The notes under the pieces are model-generated. The model was not told the origin of the DNA, did not search any database, and was given only the letters and a program-made list of their open reading frames with translations. This document shows positions 48,111-60,710 of a DNA stretch of 64,000 bases, piece by piece. The stretch comes from Blastomyces gilchristii SLH14081 (taxonomy: Eukaryota; Ascomycota; Eurotiomycetes; Onygenales; Ajellomycetaceae). The stretch is taken from the NCBI RefSeq assembly GCF_000003855.2, contig NW_003101680.1, forward strand, positions 5,373,510-5,437,509, written 5' to 3'. A program made the position numbers and the translations under genes. The number at the start of each line of letters is the position of its first letter. The first letter of the stretch is position 1.

Positions 48111-51100
48111 CATTCTGACTTATCAGAATTCACAGTATGAAAGTCATGTCTCAGCTTCTGCAGATATCTTATCTGTCTGAATGATTCTTAAGTGAACTCA
48201 TTCATCTTGTCAGAATACTCTTATCACTGAATTTTGAATCAGAGCTTATAATCTCACTTCTCTGAGTTAATAATTTCTTTAATCTGATATTCTCTTTCAC
48301 TCTCTAGTGCTTTATAAATAGAGTGATGAGTCACAGGATTCTCTTCTGAGAATTCCTTATATTTACAGAGTAAAGAGACATGAAAAACATTGTACATCTG
48401 TAACTCAAGTGACAGTTTCAATCTGTAGAACTGTGAGTTAACTTTCTTCATAATCTTACAAGACTCTGTCTGCAAGAGATTCAGCTTCTTACTAGATCTC
48501 TATATAATGATGTTTTCTAGACTCAGTCAGACTCTATCATCTTTCTTGAAACTCTTTATAATATGCTTAAAGTCATAGTATCTCTTCTGATACTCTTGAG
48601 TCTTTCTCAAGAATTTGCAGGCTTTCTCCCAGATCTCCTGAATTCTCTCAGCCTGTTTACAGGCATTATCACACTCTATAGTGTACTCTTATGAGTTCAT
48701 CAAGATCATCTGTGAATGAGTCTCAGTGAGCATCTCAAAGAGAATTTTACCTGTGCTGACATGCTTTGAGTTATTGTACACAAACTCTGTGAGTGATAAT
48801 CAATACACTCAGTCATTCTGATTATAATTGACAAAGCACTGCAGATACTATTTCAATATACTTATCAGGTATTCTATCTGATCATCTGTCTGTTGATGAA
48901 AAGCTGTGCTTAGATCTTATAAAATCTTCAGTATAGTTATCAGATCAGATCAGAACTCTTCTGCAAAGATTGATTCTCTGTCTGAGATAATGTTTGTAGA
49001 TAACTCATGCAATCAGATCACATCACAGATGAAGATATGAGTTAAATTCTTTGACTTCAAGTTCTTGCAGATGAATATAAAGTGTGTTATCTTGATAAAG
49101 TGATTCACTATCATCAGCACACTGTCAAAGCAGGCATCATATATGTTCTTGCTTTCAGAGAGACTTATAAGAGCATTTATTCCTAGCTGTTCTCAAGGTT
49201 TCTGCAGAATGAGTAGAGAAGTAAGTTCTTTATATAGTCTGAACTGCATTATCTGCAAATCCTGATAAATAGTATAAGAATTTACTATCTTCTTCACAAG
49301 TTCTCACATCTTCAGTCAGAAGTATTTCCTTATAAGCAGCTCATGAGTTCTAGTATCTATAAAATAATCTGCTAGAGAAGAGTTATAATACCTTTTAATA
49401 AGTTCTATATATAGAAACTCATTCACAGGCACATAAATCCAGCCCTCTCTTCATAAGAGATTATTTAAGTCTCTTCAATTCTTTGTTTCTGCAGGATTGA
49501 TCTCTGCTGTAAGCAGTTTCTGAATATACTGAGCATATTCATTCTTCAGTTGCAGTTCAGACAATCTGAATAGAAGATTTTATGAAGACTTGTACTCTGT
49601 TTCTTCTTACATCAGATCTTCTGCAGCACTTCTCAAAGTCTGCAAACTCTTCAGATTATAGATACTCTCTTCAAGGATTCTCATGAAGATTCTCAGAGTG
49701 TTGACTCTCAGTGTCATAGAGAGTAGTTGTACAGACTTCTTTTCTCTCTTTTCTCTCTTCTCTTACAGAGAATTGAGAGACTCTTCAGTTAATCTCTTTA
49801 TAACACTCAGTCTGAGCATCTTACAAAGCTTTTCTGTCTTCTCTAGTCTCTCTGTGTCTGTCACTCTGATCTTCTTAATATAGTCTGATCTGTGAGAGAA
49901 TCTGTCTGCTGAGTTCTTAGTTCTCTTGATATATTCTATCTTAAATCAGAACTCACTCAGTCTCTGAGCTCAGTGAATCTACTGCTATGAGAGTTTCTTG
50001 ATTGAAATAAACTGTCATAAGCTGTTATAATTAGTTCTAATAGTAATCACTGTCATGAGGCTCTCAAAGTAGTGACATCAGTGATAGAAGAATTTCACTA
50101 TTATAAGAAGCTTCTGATCATGAATGCTATAGTTGATCTCTGTAAGTTGCATCTTTCATGAGAAAAAGATCACTGAAACTCAGTTCTCATTTGACTGTAG
50201 TTGCAAGACTATTTCTGAAATCACAAAGAAGAAGACATCTATCTTCAATCTGATTAAAAGCAAGAGATTAAAGTGGAACAGCATCACTGTATCTGTGAAT
50301 ATCTGTTTCAATCTTGCAAAGACTCTGTAAGCTTCTGAGATAAGAAAGTTCTTACAGTTCTTTCTTCTTAACAATCTTTTCATTCTCTATTTACAGAATA
50401 ACTTTTTCTTATTTTCACTCTTCAGTATGTCTGTAAGAGTTAAGAAGATTCTTATAAATACAAAGATAAATCATCTATAGAAATTCATAAAGCTCAGAAA
50501 GATCTGAATCTCATGAATACTAGTTAGCTTCAGTCATGATAGAATAGTCTCAATCTATGAAGATTTCATCTGAATATCATCTGCAGTGATTATATATTCT
50601 AGGAAATTAATCTGACAGACACTGAAGTTGCACTTTATAAGCTTAATATACAGTTCTGTCTCATCTAAGGCCTTTAACACACTTCACACATGCTCAGTGT
50701 GTTCTTCCTTCTTCATGAAGTACATCATCACATCATTCAGATATATTATCACAAAGACATTCAGATATATGTGAAGTGTTTTATTAATGAAAGACTGAAA
50801 TACTGTGAGAGTATTAGTCAGATCAAAAGACATCACTAGATATTCAAACAATCTCAGTGCAGTTCTAAAGACAGTCTTTCATTCATTCTCAGACTGTATT
50901 CACAGCTGTGTATATATATTAATTATATTCAGTTGTGTGAATATGACAGCTTCTGTGAGACAGTTGATTACATTCTTAATCAGAGACAGAGAATAGCAGC
51001 TCTTTGTTATCTTGAAGTTCAGATTGCAGTAGTCTACACACAATCTGAGATCTTCATTCTTCTTCTTCACAAATATCACAGAGGCTCCTGCAGAGGCCTG

Positions 51101-53004
51101 TGAAGATCAGATGAAGTCATTCTTCAGATTCTTCTTCACATAGGTCTGCAAGACCTCTGTCTCATGATGAGAGAGCTTATAGATTAATTCTCAGAAGGGT
51201 TTCTATTCTTCTATCAAATCTATTATCAGATTCTTCTCACAGTGAGGAGAAAGCTCAGCTGCCTTAGCTGAGCTGAACATCTCTGCAAGATCTCAGTATT
51301 TCTCTGATATCTGAAGCTCAGTTTCCATGATCATGAGATTCTCAGACACTTGTAAAGTCATCATATAGATGAGCTTATCTTCTCTAATTAACTCTACAGC
51401 ATCAACTGCTTCTATCTCTGTGAGTGAGTCTGTCAACACTGATTGAAAGTATAAATCTGACTCACAGACAGCTATGTGCAGATTGTATCTTTGAAGTTAT
51501 ATAAGTCTCAAATACATGTCATCTGTGATATCTGTGATAATCACAGTTTTCACAAATCTTCTCCAGATTTCAGAGAGATCTTGTAATTCAAAGATGACTT
51601 TTATAAGTCTCTCAGTTCTCAGATCTGAGTTCTCATGCTCTGCTTATTATAAGAGCAGGTTCTCAGTCTTCATCTTTTAGCTCATTCACTTTGTGAGCTT
51701 TAGAGACATCACAGTGACCTGAGATCCTGAGTTCATTAATACTTTTCATGCTTGCAGAGCAGCAGTATCACAGCACAGTCTCTCTCTACAAGCAAGTATT
51801 TTTATTGAGAGAGCAACAGATTCAGGTGTCAGCTTCAAGACTCTTAAGAAGGCTGTTACTGACTCTGTTCATAACTTCTCAAATTTCTATTTTGATTTGT
51901 TCAGACAGTTTGTGTGAAGATGTTCTGATTTAGAATAGATGAAGCAGAGTCTCTTTTTCTTGATCTTTCTATTATGCACTCTGTTCACAGAAGCTTGTGA
52001 AGCTCTCTCTCTCTGCTCAGCAGTCAGATGTGAATCTCTCTGTGTCTTATCATCTTTTTCTAACAAATCTGTCCTCTGTTGTTCTGATTCTCACAGAGCT
52101 GATCAATGATTCACTCTCTGCAGGTCTGTGACTCTCACAGTGATCTGTAAGTGATGAATAAGAGTCATCAGTTTCTTCAGAGTCAAGAGCTTAGAGCCTT
52201 ACTCAATAAGCTTATTCTGCATGTCTTTATTCAGTCTCTTCATGAATATCATTATTCAGATCTTGTTTCAGAGTCCTGTTTTCACAGATCTCAATTCATA
52301 TCACAATTTCATGAAGCACTGTGAGTAGTCTTTATCAGATTTCTCACCTCTTTTTCTAATGTTGATGATCACAGTCCAGGTGTTCTCTGTTCAGCTTGTG
52401 AAGTTTCTCAACTTGTTCTCTAGATAGGTCTTGAGAATAGATTATTAAGATCTCTCATAATCATTCTCTAGATGATTCAACCAGTTCTTGGCTTCAGTGT
52501 AATAGAAGTCTGTCATTGTGTAGATAACAGCTTCTTCATCTTTCATGTCACACAGCTGAGCTTGTGAGTCAATTTCAAATGCAAACTTGCAAAAGCTTTT
52601 ATAGATTGTGATTTGATAGATAGCCTTAAGTGGTCACAGCTTGAGAAAGTTTCTTTTCAGTTTGTAGATATCTCTGAAGATCATGTCTAGAGACTTGATT
52701 CAAGAATGTTTGTAAGCAGTAAGCATTTCTTGTAGAAAAATAGCTTGATCTCATGAGAGATGCTCAAGAATGTTCTTCACTGAGATTGATTCATTCATGA
52801 GTTCAGAGAGTTTCTCTATCACAGATGCAGAGAATGATGTTCTGTGAGTGATTGATAAGTTCTCTGAGACTTCTTCCACAGAGATTATTCATGATTCAGA
52901 TGACTGCTCCTGAGTGCCTGTAGTAGGGTTTGCAGAGGTTGAAGCATGCAAGTTTCTAGTTCTTTCAGTCATAATGAGCAGTTGCTGACTGACTGAGCTT
53001 GAAA
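48111..53004 (-). pseudogene. Nested Gypsy gag-pol with chromodomain, decayed
   Basis: Gag starts near 52970 (MTERTRNLHAS) and reaches about 52300. RT lies at about 51240-50400 (DLRLCVDYCNLN, VFVIIYLNDVMMYF for the YLDD region). RNase H follows at about 50380-49950 and the integrase at about 49500-48650 (zinc-finger HELLIRKYF segment, ISDRESIFAEEF, HVSTGKILFEMLT). The C-terminus at 48475-48110 has YNVFHVSLLCKY then YQIKEIINSEK...EYSDKMNEFT, a chromodomain, which in other chromoviruses directs insertion to heterochromatin. TGA and TAA codons are everywhere. Confidence 0.88.
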
Positions 53005-53261
53005 TGTAAGAATAAGTACTCACAGGTGATTATTCAGGTGTTTGCAGCTTGATGTGATATGTACTGTTAACTACTAGAAGTGTTCACAGTAGAAAGATAA
53101 ATGTAGAGATCAAGTGTATAATAGTATTCAAGCTGAGTTGTGAATAGTATTCACGAACTCCAGTTTATATAGTTGTATGTAGTCAAGGGCCGCTAGCCCT
53201 ATTGATTACGCGAGAGATAGGAATAGGGGTAAAGAATTCGCGAGGAGCGGGATTTCTTACA
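53005..53261 (-). repeat. Nested Gypsy 5' LTR
   Basis: 257 bp, TGTAAGAATAAG...TTTCTTACA with mirror-like ends. The right-hand 100 bases keep CpG sites while the left part is AT-rich, so RIP-like change is uneven within one LTR. Confidence 0.92.
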
Positions 53262-53266
53262 CTATA

Positions 53267-56200
53267 TCTTATTATCTAGAAGATAGATTGAATTAATTAC
53301 ACTCTCTAAGTTCTTATTAATAATTATCTTCAAAATATCTAACTTTTTCTTCATTAAATGTTATAGTAAGTAGTGCTGTTATCTCTCTCTGACATTTAGA
53401 ATATTCAATTCATTAGACAATTCATTGAATTCTCTCACTGTATTTACAGATGTATTTACACTCATATTAAGAGCTTTATTAAATATAATATCTTATACAA
53501 TCTCAAGATAATATGCAACAGGATTTCACACACAATATTAATATAATTCTTGATATTCAATCAGTTATTATTCCCTGTTATCAGTTCTATCTGTGAGCTT
53601 ATTTAACACTTTCAAATTCTTCTTATAGATCTTGCATCTTTATCTCTATATTCAATGAATAAAAGATTGCATCTCAGTTCACACTTTAAAAGATATAAGT
53701 AATCTTTCTTTCTTACATTTAAATATCTTTATTAATATTAAGAATATATTAATTATTATAATTACAGCTTGTATTACTTTATCTTAAAGTTCTCTTTCTA
53801 ATTCACTATTAAATAGTAGACTTTGTGTCTTTTCTATAACTATTCAATTCACATATTTCACTGAGTTATTTGATTGTGATGTGTCAGATATAGTCATTTC
53901 ATATACTATTTCTTTACTCTGATAGTAGATTTTAAGTTCTTGACTTTTAAACTCTTCTTTATCATCTTAGTGTAGAATTTCAACTTAATATTATATAGTT
54001 ATCTTAATATCTATGATGAAATTCATTAATCTTATAGTAAATTCTTTCTTTCTTATTATAAGAATTACTTATCTATAACAGATTGTATTATTTATTATAC
54101 TTAATTAGTAGCTTATACTCTCTCTAGTGAGAGTATCATTTCTATTGAAAAGTGTTTTTTCACTCTCTATCAGATCAATGAAGAATCTCATTATCAGTTT
54201 AATAGCTTATATTATAAATATAAAGATTGAATATATCATTTTTATCTATACACAGATCTTACAGAATGATAAAGCTCTGTCACTTTTTATTCTTATTTCT
54301 AGTTATGAATCTGCTATTATTTTTATAATATTCATAGAATTTAAATATTCTAGCTTTTAATATTATTGTATTATTATAAGTTCTATAATCTTTATATCAT
54401 TTCTTTTAAATAATGTTAATATTGTGTTATCTTTCATCTGTAATATATTCACAGATTTAAAATTATTATTAAGTATAGTAAATCAGATTAAGTCTCTGTA
54501 TATAATCAGTCTTTTCATCTCATAGATATTATTCTTATTTAATCTTACTGTAAATAAGAATATATGATTAGAAGATATAATTAATATAGTATAATTATTC
54601 TTATATATTAACTGCTTATAGATATAACTCTGATATATAAGCTTATTTATACTCATAAGATTCACTTCTAACTTCAGAATATAGTAGATATTATTTAACA
54701 GTATATCTATCTCTTTCACTGAAATCTTTATATCTTCTATAGCTGTAGCAGAGATTATTATTCTGTCTATTATTTTCAATATTACTTTCATCTTCTAAGA
54801 TTTTATTATAATAAGATCTCTGTGAGATATGATATAAGTACTTAATTTAGAGTCTAGAATTCAGATATCTTTTTCTATCTAATTACTTATATAGATCTTT
54901 TCTTTGATATAAAATACTTACTTTATAATATTATAAATAGAAGCAGTATCTGTATTCTCTACATTCTTATCTTTATTCTTATTTCTATTTATATTAAAGT
55001 TTAAAGAACATTTCTCAGAGTATTTCTTTTAATAGTCAGTCTGAATATAATTAATCTTTTAATAATAATAACAGATTCTTATATTATTATCTCTACATTC
55101 AGATTTGAATTTAGTATTCTTATTCTTATTATTATCTTTGTTCTTATCTTTCTTATTCTTGTCTTAAGTATTATTCACAGGATTTTTCATGAATTCAGTA
55201 CTACTATTTTTCACAGTAGAAAGATATAGAAGTATATTATAGTATAATCTTATAAAGTTTTCTTCTAAAAATCTTAAATTATTCTTATTAATCTAGTTCA
55301 TTCTATTCTTTATAAAGAATACTTAATCTCTATTAACTTCTATCAGTAATCTATTAAAAAATATAACATCTTTAATTTTATATCTTAGATAGATATAATT
55401 AGTTCTGATAATAATTAATTATTTAATAAAAGCTCTATCAGATTCTTTACTTTTAAAGATTATTTTAATAAGCTCTTTAAATAAATAAGTTTTATATATA
55501 GTAGATCTCTTAGAAAAGTTATTCTCTATAATAGTTTATAGAGTATAAGCTGATAATTTAAACTTTTTAAGTATAGTAAAATAAGTCTTGATCTGTGAGA
55601 TAATTACAGATTATATATAATTATATAATCAAAGATTATATTCTTTTCAGAAATATTATATATTTATAATAATATTCTTATCAAGATTATTATCTTTAAG
55701 AATATTATCAGTTTCAGACTATTTTATAGTTAAAAGAATTTTCTCTCTTTATATTAAGTAGTTAATAAATTCAGTGAGAACTATTAATTTTTTAATAAGT
55801 CTTACTTAGCTTCTGAATTCTTTAAAAACTTTTATTATAATAGATATCTTCTCTTTTTATTGAAGATATTCTATTAGATCTGTTCTTATCTTATTATTTA
55901 CAGAGTTATCTCTACTAATCTTCATTCACTTAATCTCATACTGAAGTCTTGTAATTTTAAGTCTTATATAAGTCTTCTCACTTACTGAGCTATTATTATT
56001 TCAGTTACTTAAGTCTTCTATATTATCTAATATCTCATTAATATCTTTAACTGAGTTTTTATATATATTGAACTTATCAGACTATTCTTTTATAATAATT
56101 TCATTTAGCTTAAATATCTCTGAAGTCATCTTCTGATTTATTATTAATATTAACAGTGATCTGTGATCTTGTATTTACTACTCTGACATTTTCTCATTTC

Positions 56201-56350
56201 TTCATCTTGAAGATATATATTCTCTTATTAAGTCAGACATTTCTCTGAATCTTAGATTAATCATGAGTTCAATTAATTAATAAAAAACATCTAGACACAT
56301 GTAATGATATGTGAAGATGTAGTTAGCACATTATTACAGTTATTCATTGC
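53267..56350 (-). pseudogene. Copia gag, protease and integrase, decayed
   Basis: From right to left: gag (about 56250-55150), a zinc knuckle near 55050-55110 in which one cysteine has become tyrosine, a protease region, then an open piece at 54791-54483 with DILLNNIYYILKLEVNLMSINKL, the hallmark segment between Copia protease and integrase. The integrase follows to 53267, where the Gypsy insertion cuts it. Extremely AT-rich with many stops. Confidence 0.85.
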
Positions 56351-56351
56351 T

Positions 56352-56371
56352 TGCAAAAGAGCTTCATAACC
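56352..56371 (-). other. Copia primer-binding site, half-tRNA-Met type
   Basis: Next to the 5' LTR the minus strand reads GGTTATGAAGCTC. Its complement, GAGCTTCATAACC, resembles the anticodon arm of initiator tRNA-Met (CTCATAACC). Copia-type elements prime from a tRNA cleaved in that loop. Confidence 0.65.
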
Positions 56372-56480
56372 TCTTGAAGGATAACATTGTTGTGTTATGT
56401 TGTAATCTAACTACGCGAGTTACACTAAATGGATAGGTTGGGGTGGCACGTGACTAGGGTAGGTGTAGTAATCACCAACA
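56372..56480 (-). repeat. Copia 5' LTR
   Basis: 109 bp, near-identical to 44048-44156; the differences seen (for example at 56377, 56385 and 56397) are G-to-A on the plus strand. Followed at once by GTTAC. Confidence 0.92.
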
Positions 56481-56485
56481 GTTAC

Positions 56486-57682
56486 ATCATAACTAGTTAA
56501 CTAGTTATGTAAAGAATATATTTTTTCTGTGGTTATAATCATGGTCACCACGGGCTAATAATCTTGTTAATCACTATTATTATTTGTCGGAAGCCAATAT
56601 CCTCTCCAAGCTTAAACAACCCCGGGCCATGTTTACCAATTTTTTATGAGTGAAAGACCACTGTTACAACAAAGCTTGTTTGGCCCGCCATTCTTTACAA
56701 GCGCACACGCGATGGCCCCCTGTCCAGCGCCGTCTTGTTGTCCGGTTTCTGGTAGCTGTAAGACGGGCTGGGCACAGTCCAAGCAAGCACTGACCATGGT
56801 AACAGCGCGTGCTGAATTTGTTTTTCCTGGGCCCTGCCGACAGTGCCTGGGCTTTTCGAAAAAAGTTGGCAGCGATATGCGAGTGCTAACTGGGCTTGGG
56901 AGGGGGGGGTTAATAGTCCGGCTCGTCCTTTTTTTGCTTCTCTCTTCCCGTGAAACACGAGGTTCACTCGCAAAGAGAAACTGCAAAATGTGTGAACAAT
57001 CGAGGTTGGGCATTTTGCACAGCAGGGGGCACTCCATGAAACAGGGCATCGCAGGCCTTTCTCTCTGAATGATGAAGCCAGGGGGAGAACGATGGTTCGA
57101 TGAGTTGCGCAAAAATAAAGCCGCCTAGCAAGGGTCAGGGGTCAGGAAGGATGTTTTGCATAAATAATTGGGGTTGGCGCCGATATCTGTCTCTCAAAAC
57201 CCCTGTCCGAGCGAAATTGGTAGTTTCTGCCGCGCTTTGCCCCGTCCACAAGGCAGGGGAGAGAAGATGTGAGTAATTACAGCCGCCGTTCGGTTTTGCG
57301 ATGCCTGGGTCATAAAAACAGATGCTGCCAATCATGGTGTGTACGCTGGTACCCAACGATGGGCCACCATAAGCGTACAAAAAGTTGCTAGACTTCTTGC
57401 TTCTTCTACTAACTATCTCTATCTCTCTACCGATTCGTTCGTTTTCCTTTTCAATTTTGAAGCCACCAGTCATTCCTTACGTTAATGTCGCAGAGGCGAA
57501 CATCTTCCTTAACTACGGAGTACATTAATTACATATACTTGCAGCTTCCAGATGGTAGACAGACAGACGCAAAGCCGTCAGACCTTCAGGCTACTTACAA
57601 CTCCTCCCTGAGTGAGTACATATTTTACCGCGCCTCGTGACGCGTAATGCACAAAACGCATAACCCCTCCTCTCTCTCTCTC
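56486..57682. other. GC-balanced DNA, no supported gene
   Basis: Two large frames overlap almost fully on opposite strands (56633-57112 minus, 56646-57068 plus); neither matches a family. Another at 57135-57473 (minus, 112 codons) is likewise unrecognised. The only landmark is TACGGAGTA at 57514. Confidence 0.4.

Positions 57683-57711
<29 letters not shown>
57683..57711 (+). repeat. Poly-A run of 29 after (TC)n
   Basis: A TC-repeat followed by 29 A, then at 57717 a segment resembling 16384-16425. It could be the tail of a retroposed sequence lying to its left, but no target duplication was found. Confidence 0.7.
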
Positions 57712-57715
<4 letters not shown>

Positions 57716-58009
57716 CTCTGTAGGGCACTGGGGTAAACGAGCTCAATCACCACTAGCATATACTTAAGAGGCTGAACCATTCCATTCAACACACTCGCTT
57801 TTTCAGCAGAATGATCCATGCTCCTCCTTAATCCTTTTCCACCTCCTTAGGCCATGCCATGCCTTCCCACCTTTTCATCCAGCCCCTTGACCAACACTGA
57901 TATATTGAACCCAAGCCGACCCTCCGTGCTTAGAATAGTGATAAGGAGGAGAAGAGCCCCTAGCTGATCATTTGGACTTCCTAAAGAGTGATTTAGAGAA
58001 TGAGGAGGA
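57712..58009. other. 3' flank of the NLR pseudogene
   Basis: No gene is recognised. The stretch 57717-57760 shares gagctcaatcaccactagc-like sequence with 16384-16425. Confidence 0.4.
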
Positions 58010-60070
58010 ATCTTAGCCAGGAATCTGTTAAGGCTGGCTGTTGCAGCTAAAATTTTCGGGTGGCTGGGACCGAGTTTTTGGCGTCGAAGCTGAACACACT
58101 TTTGAAGAAGCTATAGGGACCTCTACATGTTGGCCCTGCTTCCTCAAAGTGCGTGAGAGATTCTGCATACCTTCCAGTGTGTTGGGATGATCAACTCCCA
58201 GCACCCTCTCTCTGATTGTCAGTGCCTGTCGATGCATGGCCTCAGCCACATCATATTTCCCTTGACTATAAAGCACCAAGCCCAGACTGTTGATGCTTGC
58301 CAGTGTTTTAAGGATGATTGACCCCCAGCACTTTCTTACCGATTGTCAGTGTCTGTCGATGCATCGCGTCAGCCTCATTGACCCTCCCTTGACGACAGTG
58401 AAACACCACACCAACAATATCCATAAAGTTGAGTGTCTTCTTGTTTTCTGGGCTGAGTGCTTTCAATGTCTCCATCGCCTGAACTCCCATTTCCACTGCC
58501 TCTATCAAGTTGCCTTGCGAAACGGCAAACTATTCTGCATGGCCCAGCAAAAGTGCCCACTCTCGTTTTGAATCTTCTGCGTCTGGCTGTTGTCATATTG
58601 CTACCTGTGCATGTGGGAAAAGCTATTGACACTTTTCCCAGTTCTCATGTCCTTCTGGGGGAAATTCCCTAGAGAGATTCCTAATGAACTGCTGCTTCCA
58701 CTGTTTGAGCTGTCATGACAACCTTGAGCCATTTCTGCATGGTGAGCTGCACTAGCCTATGCATCTCAAAGCTCGCTCCAGCCGCATTGACAGAGATGAA
58801 CAAGTGGTTCCTTAATGCAATGATATCATCCTCAACGTATTCTTCACATCATCATGGCTTGTACTTCCCCTTGAACCGGCCATATTCTTGAATTGGTTGT
58901 CATCCTCCAGGCTTCCCTCCAGGTTCTCATTGCTATTTCCACTCTTGCTTTGATCCCGGGGCAGGTATTCAACTATTTTCTTGTCAGTCAAAGAAGCTCA
59001 TTAGTGATAAGAGCTCCGCGGCACTAAGCCATGTTTGTCATATATAATCAAATGATATTAACCAAGTACTGATGATTGAATTTTTCGCCTCCCAGTCTCA
59101 ACAGAGGCGTCCTTATTCATGATCAAGAAGACTCAACTTTATGTCATCATCCTCTTGAAACTTTTCAAGGTGCCGCTTCACCGAAAAACGTGGCGCCCTT
59201 TGATTGATATAGGCGGCTGCTTATACAATAGCAAGTGGTATAAGCTCAAGTTCTATCACAAGCTCTCTAATGTCTCCGCTATCTACTACAGGTCCCAGTT
59301 TCGTCCTCAAGAGTTTCAGCGCTTGCGAATCATCCCTCGGCTCGACATTGATAATATTCTGGTCTTCTGTGTTCTTCCCAGCATGCCTTGGTCCCTCGTT
59401 GTCATGATAATAGAAACTGTGTGGAGTCGGAGGGAGATATTCCATGAGAGGCTTTCTGCTGATCTGGCTTTCCAGCTGATCTTGACCTGTGTGTGGAGCT
59501 TCATGGAGGAAACTGCCATCATTCAAATTATCAAATACAATGATCTGTTTCCTTTTTTCCTCATCCTGTAACCAGTCATAAAAGGGTTCGAAGATGTTTA
59601 TCTTGGGGCTCTTTCGATTCCGGATTTTGGCGCGATCGGCGATTTCCCGATAGCTCTGCTTGAAACAGGCTGTGTTGCTGGTATGGATCCAGAAGACCCA
59701 TGTCTCAGGAGGTGATTGATCTCTGACCCGGTAACAGTATTGAATGAAGAGTTGTGACTTTCTTTTGACCTGTTAGCAGTGGACAAGCTGTCAGAGAGAT
59801 AACAACCCACTCAACACTACTCAAACCAACCAGTGCTATTATTGATGCTGGTCGGGAGCACTTCTCCTGCATCTGATCGAGCACTGTCCCGCGATCGATA
59901 AACCCTGGGTCGCGGCGAAATGGGACGGTGGATAAGGGGCTTGGTGGGGTTTTGGGCTGCCCTAGGAACGGGGCAACCATCGGTCAGCATTGGCAAGCCT
60001 GGGCCGCAGTCACAGCACTTGCTTACCTGGAGGAAGGAAATAATTGGCAGCCGCTGGTCTATTGTTGATC
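58010..60070 (-). pseudogene. NB-ARC/TPR (NLR-type STAND) protein pseudogene
   Basis: Fungal NLR-type proteins combine an NB-ARC ATPase with C-terminal repeats and act in non-self recognition. On the minus strand, from right to left: a PFRRDPGFIDRGTVLDQ lead-in, a wrecked P-loop (ALVGLSS where GxGGxGK is expected, near 59850), a kinase-2 strand IIVFDNLNDGSFL (near 59530), SIIMTTRDQGMLG, and LVIELELIPLAIV of the GLPLA motif. The winged-helix part follows (FEMHRLVQLTMQKWL, near 58770). Kinesin-light-chain-type TPRs come last (EADAMHRQTLTIGKKVLGVNHP; EAMHRQALTIRERVLGVDHP). Frameshifts (near 59430 and 58300) and stops, including one near 58545, destroy it. Confidence 0.88.
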
Positions 60071-60385
60071 CCAACTGGAAGCCCGGCGTTTGCATCGAGC
60101 GAAGGATATTACAGAAGTCATGGCAACACTGCTATTCTTTCTAATTCTGCTGTTAGGGCTCAACATAGAAGTAGAGTCAATTTTGAAAATGTTCCCATTG
60201 AGCGGGGTTAAAACTTGACGTCCTATGAGTCTGCAATTGATTGGCGTTTCTTCCCTGCCTCATGCGCCCATGGCCCTGCAAAATCTTCATTTCAATCACC
60301 AATCTTCCACTGCTCTGCATCAGGCTGAGTAGCTTTTACATACCAATTTGGAATGCTTTCGATCCTTCAATCATCACAAACTAAA

Positions 60386-60710
60386 ATGGCGGATCCTCTA
60401 ACTTTTACAGCAAGCATCTCTGCTGTCCTGTCACTGTTCCTGCCTTACATGCCATCCGGCTTCTTCTGGATGACCCGCAAAGCATCAAGGAAGTTGCTGG
60501 ATGAGCTACGAGTGAAAGTCCAGGAGGACGCCCTTGTGAAAGGCGTAGCGGAGAAGCAGAGCCGTTCAACCCATGGGGTATTTATTTGGCAATCAAAATT
60601 CTGGCTTCCGGATTGGTGTCAGTAACGGGCCGGCCCCATCAGTGGGATTAGCTTTGGAGCAAAATGAGCCCTGGCCCTAATCCGCACGGTGGTCCAGGGC
60701 AAGGCATCAG
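60386..60710 (+). pseudogene. Possible STAND N-terminal fragment, opposite strand
   Basis: The ATG at 60386 opens MADPLTFTASISAVLSL, similar to the helical start of many fungal STAND/NLR proteins. About 170 bases later a shifted frame reads GNQNSGFRIGVSNGP, like the spacer often found before the NTPase domain. No ATPase domain follows on this strand. It faces away from the NB-ARC remnant, so an inversion may have separated N-terminus and body. It could also be coincidence. Confidence 0.4.

Larger units (their letters stand above)
46012..53266 (-). mobile_element. Chromodomain Gypsy element nested in Copia, CTATA duplication
   Basis: 257-bp LTRs at 46017-46273 and 53005-53261, with CTATA at 46012-46016 and 53262-53266 as target duplication. 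Length is 7245 bp, longer than the Gypsy at 4075-9654, and the LTRs are unrelated to that family. The coding order on the minus strand is gag, protease, RT, RNase H, integrase, chromodomain, then about 1.8 kb of unassigned sequence. It disrupts the Copia between integrase and RT and has the same orientation. Confidence 0.93.
44043..56485 (-). mobile_element. Copia element split by a nested Gypsy, GTTAC target duplication
   Basis: 109-bp LTRs at 44048-44156 and 56372-56480 bound the element; GTTAC at 44043-44047 and 56481-56485 is the target duplication. Sense is the minus strand: 5' LTR on the right, polypurine tract on the left. After subtracting the Gypsy and its duplication, the Copia is about 5.2 kb, a normal size. 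The body is heavily AT-rich with stops, but the two LTRs differ by only a few G-to-A changes and keep their CpG sites. Confidence 0.93.

Noticed and set aside
56633..57112. Open frames of 159 codons (minus) and 140 codons (plus) over the same DNA
   Set aside because: They overlap almost completely on opposite strands, show no domain and sit between a transposon and a pseudogene.
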